The notes under the pieces were generated by a model. The model ran no database searches. It was not told where the DNA came from and saw only the letters and a program-made list of their open reading frames with translations. Both the position numbers and the translations under genes were made by a program. Positions 40,634 through 49,149 of a DNA stretch of 64,000 nucleotides are shown here, piece by piece. This DNA is from JACCTU01 sp963848525 (GTDB taxonomy: Bacteria; Actinomycetota; Thermoleophilia; Gaiellales; Gaiellaceae): NCBI GenBank assembly GCA_963848525.1, contig CAWKDZ010000001.1:186001-250000 (forward strand), written 5' to 3'. How positions within the stretch are numbered: position 1 is the first letter of the stretch; the number at the start of each line of letters is the position of its first letter.

Positions 40634-41499
40634 AGAGCGGCCTCGAGCTCCGCGAGCGTCGGCATCGCCTCGGAGCAGGCGAGCTGCGCCGCGACGAGCG
40701 CGCCCGCGACCGACCCGCGCCGCACGCCCTCGGCCAGCGTCATCCCGTTCAGGAGCGCGTGCCCGAGCGCCGCGGCGAACGCGTCACCCGCACCGAGGCC
40801 GTTCACGACCTCGACCGGGTGCACCGGGACGTGCGTCTCCTCGTCACCGTCGTACACCACGGCGCCCTCACTCCCGCGCTTGAGCACGAGGCGCGCCGGA
40901 CGATCGACCAATGCGGCCGCCTCGAGTTCTTCCTCGTTGCCGACGACGACGTCGGCCGACCCGGCCGCCTCGCGGGCAAGCGCTGGATACTCGGCGGCCT
41001 GATCCCACAGCGCCGGACGCCAGTCGAGGTCGACGACCGTCGTCCCGCGATGCGCGCGCAGCGCCTCGAGCGTCGTCTCGCGCGACGGCGACTGCGCCAG
41101 CCCGGTCCCGGTCGCGTAGAGCAGCGACGCGGAGGCGACCTCCTCGCCGTCGAAGTCGCCCGGCGAGAGCTGCCAGTCGGGCGCGGTCGGCTTGCGGTAG
41201 AAGGTGATCGGGAAGCGGTCCGGCGGCCAGACCTCGCAGAACGTCGGCGGCGTCTGCCAGTACGGGTCGACCGCGAGGAAGCGCGTGTCGACGCCCTCGC
41301 GCTCGAGGAAATCGCGCACGAACTCGCCGTGCCCTTCGTCGCCGACCCGCGAGACGATCGCGCAGCGGACGCCGAGGCGCGCGAGCCCGGTCGCGACGTT
41401 CCCGGCGAAGCCGCCGACGTAGCGCGTGAACGTGCGCACCGCGCGCAGCGGCGTCTCGAGCTCGTTCGGGTAGAGGTCGACCCCGACCCGACCGATCAC
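40630..41499 (-). CDS. iolC: 5-dehydro-2-deoxygluconokinase (PfkB family)
   Basis: A PfkB kinase of about 290-295 residues: VIGRVGVDLYPNELETPL, TRYVGGFAGNVATGLARLG, and the catalytic VNGLGAGDAFAAALGHALLNG with the GAGD anion hole. It makes the 6-phosphate of 2-deoxy-5-keto-gluconate. The start is uncertain. GTG 41499 is given, but it trims the first strand; a CTG at 41517 would overlap the upstream stop as CTGA and restore a PfkB-like beginning (SVEAVVIGRVGVD). Confidence 0.93.
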   Translation of the reverse strand: MIGRVGVDLYPNELETPLRAVRTFTRYVGGFAGNVATGLARLGVRCAIVSRVGDEGHGEFVRDFLEREGVDTRFLAVDPYWQTPPTFCEVWPPDRFPITFYRKPTAPDWQLSPGDFDGEEVASASLLYATGTGLAQSPSRETTLEALRAHRGTTVVDLDWRPALWDQAAEYPALAREAAGSADVVVGNEEELEAAALVDRPARLVLKRGSEGAVVYDGDEETHVPVHPVEVVNGLGAGDAFAAALGHALLNGMTLAEGVRRGSVAGALVAAQLACSEAMPTLAELEAAL

Positions 41500-41513
41500 G
41501 ACGGCCTCGACGC

Positions 41514-42467
41514 TCAGAACTCGACCTCGACCTTGAGCGCGCGACCCGCACGCAGCTCCTCGACCGCGTCGGGGAGCTCCTCGACGCCGACGCGGTGCGT
41601 GACGAGGCGGCTCCAGTCGACGCGGCCCTGCTCGAGCAGTCGGATGGCGTCGGGGAAGACGTCCGTGCCGACGTACGAGCCGAGGATCGTCAGCTCGTCG
41701 CGCGTGATCCGCGACTGCGCGATCTCGGCCCGCGCGCGCTCGTTCATGCCGAACAGCAGCACGCGCCCGCCGCGCGCGACCACGTCGAACGCCGCGGGAA
41801 GCTGCGACCCGACGGCGTCGACGACGACGTCCGCCTCGAGCTCGCCGGTCTCGCCGGGCGCGACCACCTCGAGCGCGCCGAGCGCGCGCGCGACCTCGGC
41901 CCGCTCGCGCGTCGGCTCGACCACGACCACCGAGGCGCCGGCCGCACTGAGCAGCGCCGTGAACATCGCCCCGATCGGCCCCGCGCCGAGCACGCAGGCC
42001 GTCTCGCCGGGAAAGACGTTCGCCTGCCGCACGCCGTGCACGACAGTCGACAGAGGCTCCGCGAGCGCGGCGACGTGCGCGGGCAGGTCGCCCGAGACCG
42101 GGTAGCACGCGCGCGACTTGACCACGACGCGCGGGGCGAGCCCGCCGTCGAGAAAGATGCCGTAGGTCGTCCCGTTCTCGCACTGGTTGCGGAGCCCGCG
42201 TCGGCACCACGAGCACTCCCCGCACCAGAGGTTCGGCGCGACGGCGACCCGCTCACCGGTCCCGACGATGCGACCGACGAACTCGTGCCCGAGGACGACG
42301 CCGACGTTCGCGGGGTGGCTCGGCGGCACGCTGAGGATGTGCAGGTCCGTGCCGCAGATGCCGCACGCCTCGACGTCGAGCAGGACCTCGTCCGGCTCGA
42401 CGGGCGTCGGTTCCGGCCGCTCCTCGAGCGAGAGCGTGCCGACGTCGGCGAGGACCGCTGCCTTCAC
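41514..42467 (-). CDS. zinc-dependent medium-chain alcohol/polyol dehydrogenase
   Basis: A 317-residue MDR: catalytic zinc ligands in EACGICGTDLHI and VLGHEFVGRI, structural zinc cysteines in LWCGECSWCRRGLRNQCENG, and the cofactor loop VLGAGPIGAMFTALLSAAGA. It probably oxidises a sugar or cyclitol. GTG start overlapping the ABC ATPase stop (GTGA). Confidence 0.92.
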   Translation of the reverse strand: MKAAVLADVGTLSLEERPEPTPVEPDEVLLDVEACGICGTDLHILSVPPSHPANVGVVLGHEFVGRIVGTGERVAVAPNLWCGECSWCRRGLRNQCENGTTYGIFLDGGLAPRVVVKSRACYPVSGDLPAHVAALAEPLSTVVHGVRQANVFPGETACVLGAGPIGAMFTALLSAAGASVVVVEPTRERAEVARALGALEVVAPGETGELEADVVVDAVGSQLPAAFDVVARGGRVLLFGMNERARAEIAQSRITRDELTILGSYVGTDVFPDAIRLLEQGRVDWSRLVTHRVGVEELPDAVEELRAGRALKVEVEF

Positions 42468-43258
42468 GACCCGCCGTCGCCGTAGCCCAGCTTGCGGGCG
42501 TGCTCCTTCCCGGTCACGATCAGCTCCGACACCTCGTCGCGCGAGTGCTTCCCTTTCGGGAACTCGGCGATCGACTCGCCGTGCGAGAGGATCACGAAGC
42601 GGTCGGCGATCGGGTACACGTGGTAGACGTTGTGCGTGATGAAGATGATCGAGATGCCCTTGTTGCGGGCTTCCTCGACCGACTTCAACACACGCCCGGT
42701 CTGACGCAGCGACAGCGCTGACGTCGGCTCATCGAGGATCAGCAGCTTCGGGTTGAAGTACGCGGCCCGCGCGATCGCGACCGACTGCCGCTCGCCGCCG
42801 GAGAGGCGCGCGATCGGCTCCTCGGCATCGCGGATCTCGATTCCGATGTCGGAGATCGCCTGGCGCGCCTGCTCGTGCGCCTTCTTCCGGTCGATCCAGC
42901 GGAACGGGCCGATGCCCTTCGTCACCGCGGCCTCGCGGCCGAGGAAGACGTTGCGGTAGATCGCCATCAGGTCGACGATCGCGAGGTCCTGGTACACGGT
43001 CGCGACGCCGACGTCGTACGCATCGCGCGGGGAGCCGAACTTGACGGGTTCTCCGTTCCAGCGAATCTCGCCCTTGTCGGGCGGGAAGAGGCCCGTGAGG
43101 ATCTTGATCAGTGTCGACTTGCCGGCGCCGTTGTCGCCGAGCAGACCGAGCACCTCCGCCTGGCCGAGCGAAAAGGAGACGTTCTTGAGCGCCTCGATCC
43201 GCCCGAAGCTCTTCGCGATGCCGCTGGCCTCGACGAGCGGGGTGCCGTTCGTCCCCAT
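42464..43258 (-). CDS. sugar ABC transporter ATP-binding protein
   Basis: A 264-residue single ATPase domain of the carbohydrate-uptake type 2 family (half of an RbsA/XylG). Walker A LLGDNGAGKSTLIKILTGL, Q-loop TVYQDLAIVDLM, signature ARLSGGERQSVAIARA, Walker B LLILDEPTSALS, and switch His FITHNVYHVY. Single-domain versions occur with FrcA-like systems. Starts at ATG 43258, sharing a base with the permease stop. Confidence 0.93.
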   Translation of the reverse strand: MGTNGTPLVEASGIAKSFGRIEALKNVSFSLGQAEVLGLLGDNGAGKSTLIKILTGLFPPDKGEIRWNGEPVKFGSPRDAYDVGVATVYQDLAIVDLMAIYRNVFLGREAAVTKGIGPFRWIDRKKAHEQARQAISDIGIEIRDAEEPIARLSGGERQSVAIARAAYFNPKLLILDEPTSALSLRQTGRVLKSVEEARNKGISIIFITHNVYHVYPIADRFVILSHGESIAEFPKGKHSRDEVSELIVTGKEHARKLGYGDGGS

Positions 43259-44298
43259 CAGATCTGCGGCCTCGAGCGGCCGAGCTGCTGGTTGAGGATC
43301 ACGGCGATGATGATCAACAAGCCGACGGCGAACTGGAGCCAGTAGTTGGCGATGCCCGAGAGCACGAGTCCCTGCTGGATCATGGCGATCATCGCCGCGC
43401 CGAGGGCGGCGCCGAGCACCGAGCCGTAGCCGCCGTTCAAGCGGGCACCGCCGATGACGGCAGCCGCGATCGCCTGGAGCTCGAGCCCCGTTCCCCGCGT
43501 CGCCTCGACGGTGTTGAAGCGGCCCACCTGGATCAGCCCCATCAGACAGGCGCAGAGCGCCGTGACGACGAAGAGGATGATCCAGACGCGGTCGACGGGC
43601 ACGCCCATCGAGCGCGCCGAGCGCTCGTTCCCACCCGCCGCGAAGATCCAGTTGCCGAAGCGCGTGCGCAGGAGCAGGAACGAGAGGAGCACGATCACGG
43701 CGAGGAACCAGAGAAACGACACCTGATAGCCGCGGAAGAACCCGTCCTCGATCCGGTACGAGAAGAGCTTGAAGACGAGCGTGTCTTCGTCGACCGCGAC
43801 CGGGAAACCTCCGCTGATCCGCAGCAGCAAGCTGCGCCAGATCAGAAGCGTCCCGAGCGTGACGATGAACGACGGAATTCTCGTCCCGACGACGAGCAGA
43901 CCGTTGACGAGCCCGATCGAGATTGCGATCAGCACCGCGAGGATCACGGCCACGAACGGGTTCGTGTCGTAGTTGAGAATCAGGTACGGAGCGATCACGG
44001 ACGAGAACCCGAGCACCGACCCGACCGAGAGGTCGAAGTGCCCGGCGATCATCAGCAACGTCACCCCCATCGAGACGATCCCGAGCTCGGCCGTGATGCT
44101 CGCGAGCCCTGCGAGCGACGTCCGCGTCGTGAAGTTGTCCGCGTAGAACGAGAAGAACGCGAACATCAGGATCGCTCCGAAGAGCGCCCCCGTCTCGGGG
44201 CGGCCGATCAGCAGGCTTCGTGCCGTCGCCTGCCAACCGCCGCCCCGACCGGGGCGAGCAGCCTCGCGCTCGCCGAGCGGAGCCTGCTCCGATGCCAC
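43258..44298 (-). CDS. sugar ABC transporter permease (RbsC/FrcC type)
   Basis: A 346-residue permease with eight to ten hydrophobic segments, such as LFGAILMFAFFSFYADNF and VILAVLIAISIGLVNGLLVVG. The family loop LMIAGHFDLSVGSVLGFSSV and GGNERSARSMGVPVDRVWI are characteristic, as is AIAAAVIGGARLNGGYGSVLGAALGA. It would import a monosaccharide or inositol with the adjacent ATPase and binding protein. Confidence 0.93.
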   Translation of the reverse strand: MASEQAPLGEREAARPGRGGGWQATARSLLIGRPETGALFGAILMFAFFSFYADNFTTRTSLAGLASITAELGIVSMGVTLLMIAGHFDLSVGSVLGFSSVIAPYLILNYDTNPFVAVILAVLIAISIGLVNGLLVVGTRIPSFIVTLGTLLIWRSLLLRISGGFPVAVDEDTLVFKLFSYRIEDGFFRGYQVSFLWFLAVIVLLSFLLLRTRFGNWIFAAGGNERSARSMGVPVDRVWIILFVVTALCACLMGLIQVGRFNTVEATRGTGLELQAIAAAVIGGARLNGGYGSVLGAALGAAMIAMIQQGLVLSGIANYWLQFAVGLLIIIAVILNQQLGRSRPQI

Positions 44299-45399
44299 TT
44301 AGCGGAATCCCGCCTTCACGCCCTCCGCGACCTGAGACGCGTTGGACTTGTCGACGAGCGCAGGGCCCGTGAGCATGTCGACGCCCGGCGCGATCACGAA
44401 GCCGTGGTCGATGTGCCCCTGGAGCCAGTGGATCGGCTCGTAGCCCTGCAGGTACTGCTGCTGGTCGATCGTGGAGACGAGGTTGTCGCCGTTGATCTCC
44501 GTCAGCAGGTCCTCCGTCATGTCGTACGCCGAGACGCGCACGTCGCCCTTCTTGCCGAGCTCTTCGAGCGCCTGCAGCGCGAACGTCGCCGGCTGCGGCC
44601 CGACGCCGAAGATCGCGTCGACGTCCTCGTTCTCCTGCAGGAACCCCTTGATCTGCTCGGTCGCCTGCGTCGCGTCCTTCGAGCTCGGCAGCTTGTCGAC
44701 CTGGGCTCCTGCACCAGTCAGCTCGGCCTCGTACCCACGGCAGCGCGCCTCGAGACCGGTGTGACCCGGCTCGTGGATGATGCAGACGCCGTGGGTGACG
44801 GAGCCTTCCTGGATCTGCCGCTGAGCGGTTAGGCGGCCGCCCGCTTCCTCGTCGCCTCCGACGTAGAAGAGGTACGGGATCCGCTCGTTCAGCTCCCTTG
44901 TGTCGGGCACGTTGACCGCGATCACCGGGATGCCCGCCTCGATCGCCTGGCGAAGCGGCTGGTCGACGGCGTTCTGGTCGAGGATCGAGCAGAAGATGCC
45001 GTCCGGCTCCGCCGCGATCGCCTGGTTGAGCAGGTCGACGTAGCCCGCGACCGCGAACTGCTCGAGCGGCAGGTCCGTGACCTTGACGCCGTACTTCGCT
45101 GCGCCGTCGCGGATGCCGTTCCGGTAGATCGCCCAGAAGACGTTCCCCGACTCTCCGTGGGTGACGGAGTAGAACGTCAGGTTCGACTGGCTGCCGCTCG
45201 CCGAGGTCTCGGTGCCGGTGTCGGCCGCCTCGCCGTCGTCGTCGTCGCCGCCGATGTCGCAGGCCGCCAGCAGCGGCGCCGTCGACAGGGCGGCTCCGCC
45301 GATCGCGGCCCGGCGAATCAGGGTGCGCCGCGTGACTGCGCGCTTCAGCGCTGCCTGGATCGGGTCCAGGTCGTCAAGCGGCCCGTGGTTCTCGCTCAT
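44299..45399 (-). CDS. sugar-binding lipoprotein of the ABC transporter (Tat-type signal)
   Basis: 366 residues. The N-terminus TRRTLIRRAAIGGAALSTAPLLAACDIG combines twin arginines with a lipobox (LAAC), so a folded lipoprotein exported by Tat is likely. After an Asp/Gly/Thr linker the Peripla_BP_4 domain begins (LTFYSVTHGESGNVFWAIYRNG), with AIAAEPDGIFCSILDQNAV, GIPVIAVNVPDTREL and IFGVGPQPATFALQALEELG. It resembles ribose/inositol/xylitol-binding proteins. ATG 45399 has GAAGGGAAG upstream. Myo-inositol is a reasonable ligand from context but not shown. Confidence 0.92.
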   Translation of the reverse strand: MSENHGPLDDLDPIQAALKRAVTRRTLIRRAAIGGAALSTAPLLAACDIGGDDDDGEAADTGTETSASGSQSNLTFYSVTHGESGNVFWAIYRNGIRDGAAKYGVKVTDLPLEQFAVAGYVDLLNQAIAAEPDGIFCSILDQNAVDQPLRQAIEAGIPVIAVNVPDTRELNERIPYLFYVGGDEEAGGRLTAQRQIQEGSVTHGVCIIHEPGHTGLEARCRGYEAELTGAGAQVDKLPSSKDATQATEQIKGFLQENEDVDAIFGVGPQPATFALQALEELGKKGDVRVSAYDMTEDLLTEINGDNLVSTIDQQQYLQGYEPIHWLQGHIDHGFVIAPGVDMLTGPALVDKSNASQVAEGVKAGFR

Positions 45400-45428
45400 T
45401 CGCTTCCCTTCGTCGTGGTTGCCCCTGT

Positions 45429-46526
45429 TCAGATCGCTGCTGCGGTCTCTGCGATCTCGACGCGCCTCCCTTCTCGCGCGGACGTGTTGATCGCCTCGCA
45501 CAGAACGGCTGCGCGGTAGCCGTCCTCGAAGCTCGCCTGTCTCTCCGGTACGGCTCGGTCCTCGACTACCGCGGAGAGAAAGTCACGCCATTGGTGGACA
45601 AAGCTGTGCTCCCACCCGAGCACGTGCCCCGGCGGCCACCACTGCGCCAGGAACGGGTGGTCCGGCTGCGTCACGATCACGTCGCGGAAGCCGCCGATCC
45701 GCTCGCGCTCGTCCGCGAACAGGAAGACGTGCAGCCGGTTCGGGTCCTCCATGTCCCACCAGATCGAGCCGTCGCTGCCGTTCAGCTCGATCCGGTGGCG
45801 GCCCTTCCAGCCGCTCGCGACACGCGAGCTCTCGAGCGTCGCGAGCGCGCCGCCCTCCAGCTCGAGGATCGCGGCGTACGCGTCGTCGACGTCGGAGACG
45901 AAGCTGGCCGTCTGCGCCGTGACCGCGTGCGGCTCGCCGACGAGGAAGCGGAGCATGTCGACGAGGTGCGCGTAGTCGAGCACGGCGCCGGCGCCGCCGG
46001 ACGAGCGCGGCTGCCCGCCGGCGATCTCGTAGTCCTGGAGGTAGAGCGCGCGGTAGTGCCGCAGCTCGCCGAGCCTGCCCGCGTCGACGAGCTCCTTCGC
46101 GAGCGCGACGGCGGGGACGTAGCGGTAGTTGAAGCCGACCGCGTTCGCGACGCCCGCCTCCTCGGCCGCGTCTCGCAGCGTGCGCGCGTCGTCGAGCGTC
46201 GCCGCGAGCGGCTTCTCGCAGAACACGGGCTTGCCGGCGCGAAGGGCCGCGAGCGTCGGTTCGAAGTGCCCTTGGAGGGCGTTCAGGTTCGCGACGACGT
46301 CGACCTCCGGATCGTCGAGCAGCTCCTCCCAGCTCGTCGTCCAGCGCTCGAAGCCGAGCTCCTTCGCGGCCGCTTCGAGCGGCCCCTGCCGCCGCCCGGC
46401 AAGCCCGACGAGGCGGACCCGGCGTGTCAGCGGGTCGAGGTGGTTGAGCGTGTGCAGGGCGTGCGCGTGCGCACGGCTGATCCAGCCGTAGCCGAGCACA
46501 CCGACGCCGACCGCGTCGCGCTCCAT
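45429..46526 (-). CDS. Gfo/Idh/MocA-family oxidoreductase, first gene of the cyclitol operon
   Basis: 365 residues: VGVGVLGYGWISRAHAHAL at the start, AGKPVFCEKPLAATLDDARTL with the EKP motif, GAGAVLDYAHLVDMLRFLVGEP on the substrate side, and PPGHVLGWEHSFVHQWRDFLSAV. Related to inositol/sugar dehydrogenases. The ATG at 46526 is preferred because GAGAGGG lies about 9 nt upstream; a TTG at 46544 would swallow it. It is divergent from the dehydrogenase at 46599. Confidence 0.92.
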   Translation of the reverse strand: MERDAVGVGVLGYGWISRAHAHALHTLNHLDPLTRRVRLVGLAGRRQGPLEAAAKELGFERWTTSWEELLDDPEVDVVANLNALQGHFEPTLAALRAGKPVFCEKPLAATLDDARTLRDAAEEAGVANAVGFNYRYVPAVALAKELVDAGRLGELRHYRALYLQDYEIAGGQPRSSGGAGAVLDYAHLVDMLRFLVGEPHAVTAQTASFVSDVDDAYAAILELEGGALATLESSRVASGWKGRHRIELNGSDGSIWWDMEDPNRLHVFLFADERERIGGFRDVIVTQPDHPFLAQWWPPGHVLGWEHSFVHQWRDFLSAVVEDRAVPERQASFEDGYRAAVLCEAINTSAREGRRVEIAETAAAI

Positions 46527-46545
46527 CGTCGCTGACCCTCTCAAA

Positions 46546-46588
46546 GAGTTTCGAGCCTTGTCAATCTGCCTCGGAAGCGACGAAACTC
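46546..46588. promoter_or_regulatory. inverted repeat in the divergent cyclitol promoter region
   Basis: GAGTTTCG (46546-46553) and CGAAACTC (46581-46588) form a perfect 8-bp inverted repeat 27 bp apart, between two divergent operons that start at 46526 and 46599. It is a candidate operator for a common catabolic regulator, none of which is encoded in the window. Confidence 0.4.
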
Positions 46589-46598
46589 GCGCTTAACA

Positions 46599-47714
46599 AT
46601 GGCCGGCGTTTTGGCAGCGACGCTCGTCCGGCCCGGCCAGATCGAGCTGCGCGAGTACCCCTATCCGGCCAAGATCGAGCCCGGCGCGGTGCTGCTGCGG
46701 ATGCTCGCGTCGGGCATCTGCGGCACGGACAAGCACACGTTCCGCGGCGAGACCGAGCAGTACGCAGGCACCGACCACGCCCGCACGACGCCCTTCCCGA
46801 TCATCCAGGGGCACGAGAACGTCGGTGTCGTCGAGGCGGTCGGGGACGGTGGCGCCCTGGCGTGGGACGGGACGGAGCTCGCACCGGGCGACCGGGTCGT
46901 GCCCGCCCCGAACCGGCCCTGCGGCAGCTGCCTCTTCTGCACCGGCGACTTCCCCTACTACCTCTGCGAGCGGCTCGAGAACTACGGCAACTCGCTCACC
47001 GCCGCCGAGCCGCCGCACCTCTTCGGGGGCTGGGCGGAGCTGCTCTACCTACGGCCCGGGACGCCGGTGTTCCGGGTTCCCGACGAGCTGCCGACCGAGG
47101 TCGCGGTGCTGACCGAGCTGATGAGCGTCACCCACTCGCTCGACCTCGCAGCGCGGATGCCGCGGCCCGGCGGGTTCCGGAGCGGCGACACCGTCGCCGT
47201 CGTCGGCGTCGGGCCGCTCGGGCTCGTGCACGTGCTCAAGGCCTCGCTGCTCGGCGCCGGCCGGGTGGTCGCTGTCGATCCGCTTCCCTCGCGGCTGGCG
47301 CTGGCCCGGGAGCTCGGCGCGGACGAGACCGCCGCACCCGGCGAGCTCGACCGGCTCGGCGCCGACGTCGTGGTCGACGCGAGCGGGCATCCCGACTCGT
47401 TCCTGCCCTCGCTCGAGCTCCTGCGCGACGGCGGCACCCTCGTCGAGGTCGGAGCGTTCGTCTCGCTCGGGCCGAGGCCGTTCGACCCCGCGGTGCTCTG
47501 CGGTCGCAATCTGACGCTCCTCGGCGTCGGCGGCGAGGACGCACGCGCCTACGAGCCGACCCTGCGGCTGCTGGCGCGTCACCACCGCTCGATCCCGTTC
47601 GCGCGGGCGGTCACGCACCGTTTCCCGCTGGCGCAGGCGCCGGAAGCGATGGCCATGGCGCTCCACGGCGAGGCCGCGATGAAGGTCGTGATCGAGCCCC
47701 AGCGCCGCGAGTAG
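46599..47714 (+). CDS. zinc-dependent medium-chain dehydrogenase
   Basis: 371 residues: LASGICGTDKHTFRGET and IIQGHENVGVVEAVG supply catalytic zinc ligands, APNRPCGSCLFCTGDFPYYLCE the structural zinc cysteines, and VAVVGVGPLGLVHVLKASLLGAG the nucleotide loop. A conserved insertion, FGGWAELLYLRPGTPVF, recalls dehydrogenases near inositol genes. It starts the plus-strand half of the cyclitol region. There is no ribosome binding site before the ATG. Confidence 0.9.
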   Translation: MAGVLAATLVRPGQIELREYPYPAKIEPGAVLLRMLASGICGTDKHTFRGETEQYAGTDHARTTPFPIIQGHENVGVVEAVGDGGALAWDGTELAPGDRVVPAPNRPCGSCLFCTGDFPYYLCERLENYGNSLTAAEPPHLFGGWAELLYLRPGTPVFRVPDELPTEVAVLTELMSVTHSLDLAARMPRPGGFRSGDTVAVVGVGPLGLVHVLKASLLGAGRVVAVDPLPSRLALARELGADETAAPGELDRLGADVVVDASGHPDSFLPSLELLRDGGTLVEVGAFVSLGPRPFDPAVLCGRNLTLLGVGGEDARAYEPTLRLLARHHRSIPFARAVTHRFPLAQAPEAMAMALHGEAAMKVVIEPQRRE

Positions 47715-47723
47715 GCTCGCGGC

Positions 47724-49145
47724 ATGCAGATGTACGTCGCCGGCGAGTGGGCGTCGGCCGCGGACGAGGACCCGATCCGCAGTCCTTGGTCGGGCGAGAC
47801 CGTCGACACCGTGCCCCGCGCGACGGCTGCCGACGTCGACGCTGCGCTGGCGGCGGCGGTTCAGGGCGCGGCGACGATGCGACGGCTCTCGGCCTACGAC
47901 CGCGCGCAGATCCTCGAACGCGCGGCCGACCTGATCGAGGACGCCTGCGACGAGCTCGCGCGCACGATCAGCGCGGAGGAAGGGAAGCCGCTGACCGAGG
48001 CACTCGGCGAAGCGCGGCGCGGGCCCGACCTCTTCCGCCTCGCGGCGAGCGAGGGCGCGCGCCTGCACGGCGAGACGCTGCCGCTCGACGCGGCGCCCGG
48101 CGGCGAGGACAAGCTCGGCTTCACGCTCCGGCAGCCGTGCGGCGTCGTCGTTGCGATCACGCCCTTCAACTATCCGCTGCTGCTCGTCGCGCACAAGGTC
48201 GCGCCGGCGCTGGCCGCCGGGAACGCGGTCGTGCTCAAGCCCGCGTCGCAGACTCCGCTGACGGCGCTGAAGCTGACCGAGCTGCTGCTCGAGGCCGGCC
48301 TGCCGCCGCTCGCGCTCCAGACGATCACCGGCCCGGGCGGTGAGCTGGGCGACGCGCTCTGCGCCGACGAGCGCGTGCGCAAGATCTCGTTCACGGGCTC
48401 GGCGCGCGTCGGGCGGCGGATCGCCGAGGTCGCCGGGGTCAAGAAGCTCTCGCTCGAGCTCGGCGCGAACTGCCCGGTCGCCGTGCTCCCCGACGCCGAC
48501 CTCGAGCAGGTCGCGCAGGCGACGGCGTCGGGCGGGTACGTCAACGCGGGCCAGGTGTGCATCTCGGTGCAGCGCGTGCTCGTCGACCGCGAGGCGTACG
48601 GCGACTTCCTCGACGCGCTCCGGCCGAAGGTCGAGTCGATCGCGGTCGGCGACCCGCTCGAGGACGGCACGGAGCTCGCCGCGCTCGTCTCGGAGCGCGA
48701 GGCCGAACGCGTCGAGGGGACGATCAGGCGCGCGGTCGAGGCCGGCGCGACCCTCGTCACCGGCGGCGGCCGCGAGCGCGGGGTCGTCGAGCCGACCGTC
48801 GTCGCCGACGTCCCCGGCGACAGCGAGCTCTGGCGCGAGGAGCTGTTCGGCCCGGCGGTCGCGGTCCGGCCGGTCTCCGGCATCGACGAGGCGATCGCGC
48901 TCGCGAACGACACGCAGTACGGCCTCGGCGCGGGCGTCTTCACCCGCGACGTCAACCACGCGCTCCGCTTCGCGCGCGAGGTGGACGCGGGCAACGTCCA
49001 CGTCAACTGGACGCCGCTCTGGCGCGCCGACCTGATGCCCTACGGCGGCTTGAAGGGATCGGGGATCGGCAAGGAGGGACCGCGGTACGCGATCGAGGAG
49101 ATGACGGAGCTGAAGTCGGTGGTCTTCCACGGGATCGAGAGGTGA
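47724..49145 (+). CDS. NAD(P)-dependent aldehyde dehydrogenase
   Basis: 473 residues: VVVAITPFNYPLLLVAHKVAPALAAGNAVVLKPAS, FTGSARVGRRIAEVAG, catalytic Glu in LSLELGANCPV, nucleophile Cys in NAGQVCISVQRVLV, and EELFGPAVAVRPV. It is shorter and different in detail from methylmalonate-semialdehyde dehydrogenase (IolA), and looks more like lactaldehyde/phosphonoacetaldehyde-type ALDHs. It may oxidise a semialdehyde from inositol breakdown. TAGGCT 6 nt before the ATG points to a leaderless start of its own. Confidence 0.9.
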   Translation: MQMYVAGEWASAADEDPIRSPWSGETVDTVPRATAADVDAALAAAVQGAATMRRLSAYDRAQILERAADLIEDACDELARTISAEEGKPLTEALGEARRGPDLFRLAASEGARLHGETLPLDAAPGGEDKLGFTLRQPCGVVVAITPFNYPLLLVAHKVAPALAAGNAVVLKPASQTPLTALKLTELLLEAGLPPLALQTITGPGGELGDALCADERVRKISFTGSARVGRRIAEVAGVKKLSLELGANCPVAVLPDADLEQVAQATASGGYVNAGQVCISVQRVLVDREAYGDFLDALRPKVESIAVGDPLEDGTELAALVSEREAERVEGTIRRAVEAGATLVTGGGRERGVVEPTVVADVPGDSELWREELFGPAVAVRPVSGIDEAIALANDTQYGLGAGVFTRDVNHALRFAREVDAGNVHVNWTPLWRADLMPYGGLKGSGIGKEGPRYAIEEMTELKSVVFHGIER

Positions 49146-49149
49146 ACCG

